From Ricordea florida (Eukaryota > Cnidaria > Anthozoa > Corallimorpharia > Ricordeidae), in NCBI GenBank assembly GCA_949710005.1, contig OX453280.1, positions 14,298,258-14,362,257 on the forward strand: a stretch of DNA of 64,000 nt, in the 5' to 3' direction. Numbering within the stretch: position 1 is the first letter of the stretch; every line of letters begins with the position of its first letter. A program made the position numbers and the translations under genes. Below are positions 49,001 through 62,100 of this stretch, in pieces. Under the pieces are notes generated by a model. That model saw only the letters and a program-made list of their open reading frames with translations, ran no database searches and was not told where the DNA came from.

Positions 49001-51410
49001 GCAAATACATTACCTAATTAAATAGATAGATAAAGTAATTAGGTCAATATATAATCTTATCAGATAAATAGATTGATTAGGCAGGTATATATAAATAGGC
49101 TTATCAGGTAAATCCAACAGTCAAATTGGTAGATACATACTCTAATCTGTTAAATACATAGACTAATTAAATAAGCATATATGCTAATCAAGTACTTACA
49201 TAGGTGATCTGCTAATCAATGCCATCATAGGCCACTCAGGTAATTCCATCAGCCAAAGTAGGTAAGCTCATCATTGAAACAGCTAATTAAATAGGCTAAT
49301 TAGCCAAATACATAGGCTAATCAGATAAATAGATGAACTAGTTAGGATAATATATAATATAATCAGGTAAATAGGCTAATTAGGTATATAAATGGGCCAA
49401 CAAGGTAAACCCATAAGGCAATCAGGTAAATAGATAGGCTAATTAGGCAAAGACATAGGCTAATTAGATAAAAAGATAAACTAGTTAGATAAATATATAA
49501 TGTAATCAGGTAAATAGATAGGCCAAACAGGTATATAAATAGGTCAATCAAATAAACCCAACAGCCAAATAAATAGGTACATAGGCTAACCAGGTAAATA
49601 CATGGTTTAATCAAATAAGCATATATGCTAATATAGTACATACATAGGCTAACTAGATAAACTTATCGGGCAATCAGAAGAGTAGATAGGCTAATTACGC
49701 AAATATATAGGGTAATTACTTGAATAGATAAACCAATTAGGGGAAATATATACTTTAGTCAGGGAAATAGTTGGGACTCTAAGGTATATAATGGGGCCAT
49801 TCAGGTAAACACATCAGGATATTAGAAAAATAGATAGGGTAATTAGACAAGTACATAAGATAAATTATTAACTAGATACCTAATTAGATAAATATATAAT
49901 CTAATCACTTATAGAGATAGGCTTAACAGGTATATAAATGGGCCAATCAGATAAACCCAACAGACAAATAGATAGGTACGTAGGCTAATCAGGTAAATAC
50001 ATAGACTAATTAAATAAGCTTCTATGCTTATAATGTACATACATAGGTTAATCAATTGAGCCCACCAGGTATTCAGGTAATTAAATAGCCTAATTAGCTA
50101 ATTAATTGTCTATTTAAATAATTAGATAAACTAATTACGTTAATTTATAGTCTAACTAAGCAAATACGTGTCTTATTCTAGGTAAATACATAAGCCAATC
50201 AAGTAGATACATAGGTTAATCATTTAAACCTATCAGCCAATAAGGTAGATGGATAGACTAATGATTTAAATACAATAACTGAATAGATAAATAGAAAAAC
50301 TAACAGGTAAATTTTTGTACTAATTAGGTAAATAGATAGGCTAATCAGATATATAAATAGGCCAATCAGGCAGGTCCATCAGCCAATTGGGTCGATAAAT
50401 CGGCTAATCAGGTAAATACATAGACTAATCAAATAAGCAAATATTCTAATTAAGTGCAATTTTAGGTTAATCAGGTACAGTTATCAGGCATTCAGGTAAG
50501 TAGATAGGCCAATTACGCAAATATTAGATAGATAGATAGATAAAGTAATTAAGAAAATATACAGGCTAATCAGGTATACAAATAGGCCAATAAGGTTAAA
50601 TTAACAGCCAAATAGGTAGATAAATAAAGTAAACAGGTAAACACATACACTACTCAAGTACATACATAGGTTAATCAGGTAAATTTATCAGGCAATCAGG
50701 TAAAGAGGTAGGCTAATTAGGCAACCAGATAAGGTAATAAGAAAAATAGATAAACTAATTAGGTAAATATATGCAGTAATCAAATAAGCATACATGCCAA
50801 TTAAGTAGATACATAGCTTAATTATGTAAAGGTATTATGCAATCAGATAAATAGATAGGCCAATAAATAAAACACATAGGCTAATTAGATAGACAGATAA
50901 AGTAATTAGATCGATATATAATCTAATCAGTTAAATAGATTGATTAAGCAGGTATTTATAAATAGGCCAATCAGATAAACCAAACAGTCAAATAATTAGG
51001 TACATAGGCTAATCAGGTAAATAAATGGTTTAATAAAATAAGCATATATGCTAATATAGTACATACATAGGCTAACTAGATAAACTCATCGGGCAATCAG
51101 AAGAATAGATAGACTAATTACGCAAATACATAGACTAATTACATGAATAGATAAAGTAATTAGGGAAATATATAGTTAAGTCAGGTAAATAAATAGGACT
51201 CTCACGTATATAGTTGGGCCATTCAGGTAAACACAACAGGGTATCAGGTGAATAGATAGGTTAATTAGACAAAGACATAGGCTAATTAATTAACTAGATA
51301 GCTAATTACATAAATATATAATGTAATCACTTAAAAAGATAGGCTTAACAGGTATATAAATGGCCAATCAGATAAACCCAACAGCCAAATAGGTAGATGC
51401 ATAAGCTAAA
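46068..51410 (-). repeat. Satellite B, block B2, left arm
   Basis: 21-bp satellite collinear with 13428-18775 (offset 32640, falling to about 32635 after small indels, for example near 46178). Together with 35947-46067 it forms a direct duplication of 9851-18775. No gene was seen; the open frames of 79-92 codons are periodic artefacts. Confidence 0.88.
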
Positions 51411-51449
51411 CAGGTAATTAATTTGCTAATTAGGCTATTTAATTACCTG
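51411..51449. repeat. B2 inversion junction (mirror centre)
   Basis: CAGGTAATTAA (51411-51421) and TTAATTACCTG (51439-51449). With its flanks it is the reverse complement of the join at 23855-23893: paired coordinates sum to 75304. Confidence 0.85.
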
Positions 51450-54400
51450 ACTACCTGGTTGGCTCACTTGATTAACCTATGTATGTACTTGATAAGGATA
51501 TATGCTTATTTAATTAGTCTATGTATTTACCTTATTAGCCTACGTACCTATGTATTTGTCTGTTGGGTTTATCTGATTGGCCCATTTATATACCTGTTAA
51601 GCCTATCTCTATAAGTGATCAGATTATATATTTATCTAATTAGGTATCTAGTTAATTAATTAGCCTATGTACTTGTCTAATTACCCTATCTATTTACCTA
51701 ATATCCTGATGTGTTTACCTGAATGGCCCCATTATATACCTTAGAGTCCCAACTATTTCCCTGATTAAACTATATATTTCCCCCAGTTAGTTTATCTATT
51801 CAAGTAATTACCCTATATATTTGCGTAATTAGCCTATCTACTCTTCTGATTGTCCGATAAGTTTATCTAGTTAGCCTATGTATGTACTATATTAGCATAT
51901 ATACTTATTTGATTAAAACATGTATTTACCTGGTTAGCCTATGTACCTATTTCTTTGGCTGTTGGGTTTATTTGATTGACCTATTTATATACCTGTTTGG
52001 CCTATCTATTTACCTGATTACATTATATATTTATCTAACTAGTTTATCTTTTTATCTAATTAGCCTATGTCTTTGCCTAATTAGCCTATCTATTTACCTA
52101 ATTGCCTTATGGGTTTACCTTGTTGGCCCATTTATATACCTAATTAGCCTATTTACCTGATTATATTATATATTTTCCTAACTAGTTCATCTATTTATCT
52201 GATTAGCCTATGTATTTGGCTAATTAGCCTATTTAATTAGCTGTTTCAATGATGAGCTTACCTACTTTGGCTGATGGATTTACATGAGTGGCCTATGATG
52301 GCATTGATTAGCAGATCACCTATGTAAGTACTCTATTAGCATATATGCTTATTTAATTAGTCTATGTACTTAACAGATTAGAGCATGTATCTACCAATTT
52401 AACTGTTGGATTTACCTGATAAGCCTATTTATATATACCTGCCTAATCAATCTATTTATCTGATAAGATTATATATTGACCTAATTACTTTATCTATCTA
52501 TCTAATTAGGTAATGTCTTTGCGTAATTGGCCTATCTATTCTTCTGATTGCCACATGAGTTTATCTAGTAAGCCTATGTATGTACTATATTAGCATATAT
52601 ACTTATTTGATTAAACTATGTATTTACCTGATTAGCCTATGTACCTATTTATTTGACTGTTGGGTTTATGTGACTGGCCTATTTATATACGCATTTAGCC
52701 TATCTATTTACCTGATTACATAAGATATTTATCTAATTAGTTTATCTATTTATCTAATTAGCCTATGTCTTATTAGCTTATGCCTAATTAGCCTAAATAT
52801 TTAGCTGATTGCATGATAGGTTTACCTTATTGGCCCATTCATATACCTAATTAGCCTATTTACCTGATTAAATTATATATTTTTCTAATTAGTTTATATA
52901 TATATCTGATTAGCCTATGTATTTGCCTAATTAGCCTCTTTCTTTAGCTGTTTGCCTGATGAGCCTTCCTAGTTTGCCCTAGTATTTACATCATTAGCAG
53001 ATATGATTACCTAATTCCCTGATTCCCTTAACTGATTAGATTATATATTGATCTAATTACTTTATCTATCTATCTAATTAAGCTATGTATTTTATTAATT
53101 AGCCTATCTATTTATCTGATTGAATTATAACTTTACTTGATTAATCTATGTATCTACTTGATTAGAATAAACGCTTATTTGATTACTGTATATATTTACC
53201 TAATTACTTTATCTATTTCTCTTATTACCTTATCTCTGCCTAATTAGCCTATCTATTTACCTGATTGCCTGTTAGCTGTGCCTAAGTAGCCTATTTACAT
53301 ATCTGATTAGCCTATCTATCTACCTGATAAGCCTCTATATAAATAATTAGTTTATCTTTGTATCTGAGTATCGTATACATTTGCTTATTGGTTTTTCTAT
53401 TTACTTGATGAGACTATGTAATTACCTAATAAGTTTATCTATTTATCTGATTACCCTATGTATTTGCCTAATTGTTCTATCTACTTATCTGATTGCCTAA
53501 CAACTTTACCTGTCTAAGCTATGTTTGTACTTAATTAGCATAAATGCGTACCTAAATAGTGTATATATTTACCTGATTGGCGTATGTATCTACCTATTTG
53601 GCTGATGGGTATACCTGATATCCCTATTTATATACTTTTTTAGCTTAACTATTCACCTTATTAGACTATAAACGTTCCTAATTATTTTACCAATATATCT
53701 AACTAGCCTATGTCCTTGCCTAACTAGCGTATCTATTTACCTGATTAGCCTATATATTTACCTAATTAGTTTATCTAATTAATTGATTACCTTATATATT
53801 TGCTGAATTGGCCTATCTATTTATTTGATTACCTGATGACTTTACCTAATGAACATATGTATCTATTTAATTTCCATATATCCTTATTTGATCAGTCTAT
53901 GTATTCACTTGATTAGCCTATCTATTTTCTTATTTTGCACTCTGGTTTACCTAATTGGCCTAGTTACAGACAGGTTTAACCTATTTGTTTACCTGATTAG
54001 ACTATATATTTTCCTAATTAGTTTCTCTATTCATCTGATTAGCCTCTGTCCTGGCCTAACTAGCCCATCTATTTACCTAAATTTCTGATGGTTTTTTTAG
54101 GTAGCCTATTTATATATCTGATTAGCTTATGTATTTAACTAATTGCTATTGTTATTACTAATTATCTATTTATCTGATTACCCTTCGTGTTTTCCAAATT
54201 GTTTTATCAACTTACCGGATTGCCTAATATATCTACCTGATTAAGTTATGTTTGTGCTTAATTAGCATATATGCTTAGTTAATTAGTGTCTGTATTTACC
54301 TGATTAGTCTATGTATCTACCTATTTAGCTTATGGGTTTACCTGATTGCCCTATTTATATATCTTTTTAGCCTAACTATTCACCTGATTCGACTATATAT

Positions 54401-55529
54401 TTCCCTAATTGGCTTATCTATGTATTTAATTAGCCATGTCTTTGCCTAATTAGTGTACCTCCTTACCTGATTTTCTGATGGGTTCACCTGAGTTGCCCAT
54501 TGATATACCTGATTCGCCTAACTATTTAGCTAATTAGACTATATATCTCTGTAATTGGATTATCTAATTAGCCTGTGTCTTTTCTTAATTAGTCTATCCA
54601 TTTACACGATTGTCTGATGGGTTCACCCAGCTGGGTTTACTTGAATGGCCTATTTATATACATGTTTAGCCTAACTATTCACTTCATTAGACTATATACC
54701 TTTCTAATTAGTTTACCTATATATCTAATAAGCCTATGTCTTTGCCTAACTAGCCTATCTATTTACCTGATTAGCCTATAAATTTACCTATTAAGTTCAT
54801 CTTTACACTTGATTAGCCTATGTATTTTCTTATTTGGCTGTCGGGTTTACCTGATTGGCCAAGTTACAGACCGGCGTAACTTATCTATTTACGTAATTAG
54901 ATTATATATTTATCTAATACGTTTATCTATGTATCTGATTAGTCTATGCTGTTGCATAGCTAGCCCATCTAGTTACCTGATTGCCTTATGGGTTTTATTT
55001 AATAAGCCTATTTATATATCTGATTAGCCTATATATTTACATTATTAGTTTATCTTTTTACCTTATTAACCGATGCATTTGCCTATTGCCCTGTCTATTT
55101 AATTTAAAGCCTAATAACTTTACCTGATTAACCTATGTAATTACTTAATAAGCAAATATGCTTATATTAAGCCTATCTACTTACCAGATTAGCCTATGTA
55201 TCTACCTACTTTAGCCTAACTATATCCAGCCTAACTATTAACCTGATTAGACTATATATTTCCCTAATTGGCTTATCTAATTAGCCTGTGTGTTTTTCAA
55301 ATTAGTCTATCTATCTACCCGATTATCTGATGGGTTTCACTAACTGGCCCACTTATATTACTCATTAGCCTATCTATTTACCTGATTGCGTGATGGGTTT
55401 ATCTAGTTTGCCTATTTATGTACTTGATTAACATATATGTTAATTTTATTTCTTTAATTATTTACCGGATTAACCTATGTATTTATTTATTTTGCTCTTA
55501 GGCCTCTCTGATTGGTCTATTTATATACC
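51450..55529 (+). repeat. Satellite B, block B2, right arm
   Basis: Inverted 21-bp satellite, reverse complement of the L2 copy. Landmarks at 51423, 51882 and 53849 pair with 23881, 23422 and 21455 at a constant sum of 75304. It lacks the ATCT expansion and the foldback seen in R1 and R2. No gene. Confidence 0.87.
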
Positions 55530-55580
55530 TTTTTTGCTCTCCAGCCTCTTCTCTTGACCACCTGGTTCTTTCTGATGCAA
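55530..55580 (-). other. Non-satellite tag at the B2/A3 border (inverted)
   Basis: Reverse complement of the tag at 13376-13427 with few changes (GCTCTCC here where the exact complement would be GCTATCC). Confidence 0.75.
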
Positions 55581-58500
55581 TACTTTCTACACTTACTACA
55601 GCTACTACACCTACTAAAGCTACTACACTTACTACTGCTACTACGCTTACCACCTCTACTACAATTACAACATCTATTACAGTTACGACACTTAATACAG
55701 CTACTACACTTACTATACCTACTACACTTACTACAGCTACTACACTTACTACACTTACTACAGTTACTACAGCTACTACACTTACTACAGCTACTACATT
55801 TACTACACTTACTGCAGCTACTACACTTACTACAGCCACTACACTTACTACACTTAGTACACCTACTACACTTACTACACTAACTACAGCTAATACAGCT
55901 ACTACACTTACCACACTTACTACACTTACTACAGCTACTACACTTACTGCACTTACTACAGCTATTACACTTTTTACTGCTACTAGACTTACTAGACTTA
56001 CTACAGCAACAACACTTACTACAGCTACTGCACTTACTACAGCTAATACAGTTACTACAGCTCATACGTTTACTACACTTACTACGACTACTACACTTAC
56101 TGCAACTTCTACACTTACTACAGCTAACCATAATACTTACTACAGCTACTATACTTTCTACAGCTACTACACTTACTACAGCTACTACACTTACTACAGC
56201 TACTGCACTTACTACAGTTACTACAATTACTAAACTTACTATACTTACTACATTTACTACAGCTACTAGACTTACGACACTTACTACACTTACTACAGCC
56301 ACTACAGATACTACACTTGCTACAGCTACTACAGCCACTGGACTTACTACACTTACTTAACTTACTACACTTACTACACTGACTACAGCTACTACAATTT
56401 CTACACTTACTACAGCAACTACACTTACTACAGGTACAACACTTACTACACTTATCACAGATACTACACTTACTACAGTAACTACACTTACTACACTTAC
56501 TAAGGCTACTTCACTTACTACACTTACTACAGCTCATACACTTACTGCACTTACTACAGCTTTAACACTTACTACACTTACTACAGCTACTACACTTACT
56601 ACACTTACTACACCTACTACACTTACTACAGCTCTTACAAATTCTACACTTACTACAGCTACTACACTTACTACACTTACTACAGCTACTACAGCTACTA
56701 CACTTACTACTTCTACTACACTAACTACAGCTACTGCACTTACTACAGCTGCAATACTTACTACACTTACTACAGCTACTACACTTACTACTGCTACTGC
56801 ACTTACTACAGCTAATACACTTACTACACTTACTACAGCTACTACACTGACTACAGCTAGTACAATTACTTAAGCTACTCTACTTGCTACACTTGCTGCA
56901 ACTACTACAGTTACTACACCTACAACAATTCTACAGCTACTATACTAACTACACTTGCTACAGCTACTACAGCTACTACACTTACTACTGCTACCACACT
57001 TACTACAGCTACTGCAATTACAGGAGCTACAACACTTACTACACTTACTACAGCTACTGCACTTACCACAGCTACTAATGTTACTAAAGCTACTACACTT
57101 ACTAAACTTGCTGAAGCTACTACAGTTACTACAGCTACTACAATTCTACAGCTACTTTACTTACTACACTAACTACAGCTACTACACTTATTACACTTAC
57201 TACAGCAACTACAATTATTACATCTACTACATCTACTACATCTACTAAACTTACTAAAGCTACTTTACTTACTATAGTTGCTACAGCTACTACACTTACG
57301 ACAGATACTAAACTTACTACAGCTACTACACTTACTACAGCCACTACAGCTACTACACTTACAACACTTGCTACAGCTACTACCCTTACTATAGCTACTA
57401 CACTTACTACAGCCACAACAGTTAGTACACTTACAACACTTGCTACAGCTAACACACTTGGTACATCTACTACTTTTACTACACTTACTACAGTTACTTC
57501 ACTTACAACACTTGCTACAGCTACTAGACCTACGACACTTATTACAGTTACTATAGCTACCACACTTACTGCACTTACTACACCTACTACACTAACTACA
57601 GTTTAGACACATACTACACTTACTACAGCTAGTACACTTACTACACTTACTACAGCTACTACAGCTACTACATTTACTACCTCTACTAAACTTACGACAG
57701 CTACAGCACTTGCTACAGCTACAACACTTACTTCACTTACTACAGCTACTACAGTTACTAAAGCTACTACACTTACTACACTTGCTGCAGCCACTACACT
57801 TACTACAGCTACGAAACTTTCTATAGCTAATACACTTACTACAGCTGATACTTTTACTACACTCACTACAGTTACTACACTTACTACAGCTACTTCACTT
57901 CCTACAGCTAATACACTTTCTATAGCCACGTCTTTTACTACACTTACCACAGATACTACACTTACAACAGTTACTAAACTTACTACAGTTACTACAATTA
58001 CTACATTTACGACATTTACTACATTTACTACAGCTACTAGACCTACGACACTTACTACACTTACTACAGCTACTACACTCACTACACTTACGACACCTAC
58101 TACACTTACTACAGCTTCTACACATACTACACTTATTTCACTGACTACAGCTACTACAGCTACTACACCTACTACTGCTAATACACTTACAACAGCTACT
58201 GCACTTACTGCAGCTACAACACTTAATACGGTTACTAAAGCTACTACACTTTCTACACATGCTGCAGCTACAACACTTACTACAGCTACTAATATTCTAC
58301 ATCTACTATACTAACTACACTTACTACAGATATAACACTTACTTGAGTTACTACAGATACTACACTTACTAGAGCTACTGCATTATGACACTTACTACTT
58401 TTACTACAGCTACTACACTTACTACACTTACTACAGTTACTACAGCTACTACAGCTACTAGACTTACTACAGCTACTACATTTACTACACTTACTGCAGC

Positions 58501-61500
58501 TACTACGCTTAGTACAGTTACTACACTTACTACACTTAGTACACTTACTACACTTACTACACTAACTACAGCTAATACAACTACTACACTTACCACACTT
58601 ACTACACTTACTACAGCTACTACACTTACTGCACTTACTACAGCTATTACACTTTTTACTGCTACTAGACTTACTACAGCAACAAAACTTACTACAGCTA
58701 CTGCACTTACTACAGCTAATACAGTTACTACAGCTCATACGCTTACTACACTTACTACGACTACTACACTTACTGCAACTTCTACACTTACTACAACTAA
58801 CCATAGTACTTACTACAGCTACTATACTTTCTACAGCTACTACACTTACTACAGCTACTACATTTACTACAGCTACTGCACTTACTACAGTTACTACAAC
58901 TACTAAACTTACTACACTTACTACAGTTACTGCAGCTACTACAGCTACTAGACTTACTACAGCTACTACATTTACTACACTAACTGCAGCTACTACACTT
59001 ACTACAGTTACTACACTTACTACACTTAGTACACTTACTTCACTTACTTCACTTTAGCTATTACACTTTTTACTGCTACTAGACTTACTACAGCAACAAC
59101 ACTTACTACAGCTACTACATTTACTACAGCTACTGCACTTACTACAGTTACTACAATTAGTAAACTTACTACACTTACTACATTTACTACAGCTACTAGA
59201 CTTACGACACTTACTACACTTACTGCAGCTACTACAATTACAACACTTACTTCAGCTACTACTCTTACTACAGCTCCTTCACAAACTAAACTTACTACAG
59301 CTACTACACTTACCACAGCTACTACAGCTACTACACTTACTACTGCTACTAGACTTACTACTGCAACTGCACTCACTACAGCTACTACAGTTACTAAAGC
59401 TACTACACTTTATAAACTTGCTGCAGCTACTACAGTTACTACAGCTACTACAATTCTACAGCTACTATACTAACTAAACTTAACTACAGATATTGCACTT
59501 ACTAAAGTTACTACAGATACTACACTTACTACACCTACCTCAGCTACTGCATTATGACACTTACTACACTTACTACACCTACCACACTTACTACACTTTC
59601 TACAGCTACTACACTTACGATAGATACTAAACTTACTACAGCTACTACACTTACTACAGCCACTACAGCTACTACACTTACTACACTTACCACAGCTACT
59701 ACACTTACCACAGGTACTGAACTTACTACAGCTACTACACTTATTAAAGGTACTTCACTTACTACACTTGCTACAGCTACTACATTTACAACAGCTACTT
59801 TACTAACTACAGTTACTACAATAACTATACTTACAACAGCTACTACACTTACTAATTCTACCAGACTTAGTACAGCTACTACACTTACTACAGCTACTAC
59901 ACTTACTACAAACCCTACAGATGCTTTAGTTACTACAGGTACTACAGCTTTTAAACTTATTACGCTTACTAAACTTACTACACTTACAACACCCAATACA
60001 GCTACTACAAATTACTAAACTTACTACACTGACTATGTTTACTACAGCTACTACAAGTACTACACTTACTACACTTACTAGACTTACTACACTTGCTACA
60101 CTTACTACATTTGTTACAGCTACTACACTTACTACAGCTACTACACTTAATACAGCTACTACATAAACTACATCTACTAAACTTATTACAGCTACTATAC
60201 TTACTACACTTACTACAGCTACTACACTTACCACAGCTACTACTTTTACTACACTTGCTAAAGCTACTACACAGAGGACAGATACTAAACTTACTACAGC
60301 TACTAAACTTAATAAACTTACTACAGATTTTACACTTACTACAGTTACTAAAGATGCTCCACTTGCTACAGTTACTACACTTAGTACACTGACTACAGCT
60401 ACTGTTACTACACTTAATAAACTTACCACAGCCTCGAATGCTACTACATTTACTACAGCTACTACACTTACTACACTTACTACATTAAGCTACTACACTA
60501 GACGCACTTACTACACTTACTACAGCCACTACACTTACTAAAGCTACTACAGATACAAAACTTACTACAGCTAATACATTTACTTTAGCTACAACACTTA
60601 CAACACTTACTACAGCAACTACACTTACTTTAGCTACTTCAGATAATACACTTACTACAGCTATTACACTTACTACAGCCACTACAGATACTACACTTGC
60701 TACAGCTACTACAGCTACTGGACTTACTACACATACTTAACTTACAACACTTACTACACTGACTACAGCTACTACACTTTCTACACTTACTACAGCAACT
60801 ACACTTACTACAGGTACAACACTTACTACACATATCACAGATACTACACTTACTACAGTAACTACACTTACTACACTTACTACAGCTACTTCACATACTA
60901 CACTTACTACAGCTCATACACTTACTGCACTTACTACAGCTTTAACACTTACTACACTTACTACAGGTACAATACTTACTACACTTACTTAACGTACTAC
61001 AGCTACTACACTTACTACACTTACTACAGCTACTACATTAACTACAGCTACGAAACTAACTACAGCTACTACACTTATTACACTTCCTACAGCAACTACA
61101 CTTACTACAGCTACAACACTTAATACACTTACTACAGATACTACACTTACTACAGTAATTACACTTACTACACTTACTAGAGCTACTACACTTACTACGG
61201 ATACTACAGTTACTACAGTAACTACACTTACTACACTTTCTACAGCTAATACACTTACTACTCTTACTACAGCTACTACACTTACTACACTTACTACAGC
61301 TACTACACTTATTTAACGTACTACAGCTACTACACTTACTACACTTCCTACAGATACTACACTTACTACAGTAAGTGCACTTACTACACTTACTAGAGCT
61401 ACTACACTTACTGCAGCTGCTACACTCACCACACTTACTACAGCTACTACATTAACTACAACTACGACACTAACTACAGCTAATGAACTTTCCACAGCTA

Positions 61501-62076
61501 CTACACCTACTACACTTAATACAGCTACTACATCTACTACACTTACTACATTGACCTACCACACTTACTACACTTACTACACTTACTACAGCCACTACAC
61601 TTACATTATTTACTACAGCCACAACACATACTACACTTACTACAGCTACTACACTTACTTAACGTACTACAGCTACTACACTTACTACACTTTCTACAGA
61701 TACTACACTTACTACAGTAAGTGCACTTACTACACTTACTAGAGCTACTACACTTACTACAGCTGCTACACTCACCACACTTACTACAGCTACTACATTA
61801 ACTACAGCTACGACACTAACTACAGCTAATGAACTGACCACAGCTACTACACTTACTACACTTAATACAGCTACTACACCTACTACACTTACTACATTGA
61901 GCTACTACACTTACTACACTTACAACAGCTACAACACTTACTACAGTTACTCCAGCTACTACACTTACTACGGCTACTTTAGATACTACACTTACTACAG
62001 CTTCTACAACTACTAAACCTACTACAGTTGCTAAAGATACTACACTTACTACACTGACTACAGCTACTACAATTAA
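55581..62076 (+). repeat. Satellite A, block A3, forward arm
   Basis: 9-bp minisatellite, 6.5 kb. Its first part is the reverse complement of the end of the A1 reversed arm, including an empty copy of the retrotransposon target at 55640-55644 (ACTAC). Higher-order marks seen in A1 return: GCTAACCATAATACTTAC near 56123, a GCTACTGCATTATGAC mark near 58374 and 59543, and TTAACGTAC near 60990, 61315 and 61661. From 59953 on it follows A2 closely. No gene. Confidence 0.92.
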
Positions 62077-62100
62077 GCTACTACAAGTAAGTGTAGTAGC
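62077..62100. repeat. A3 mirror centre (8-bp hairpin)
   Basis: Third copy of GCTACTAC, AAGTAAGT, GTAGTAGC at a forward-to-reversed turn. Confidence 0.85.

Noticed and set aside
9851..62100. Equal spacing of the three A centres (26096 and 26130 bp) suggesting a regular 26-kb unit
   Set aside because: The first interval holds 20 kb of B and a short A arm, the second 9.5 kb of B, the 6.5-kb retrotransposon and a long A arm. The equality is coincidental.
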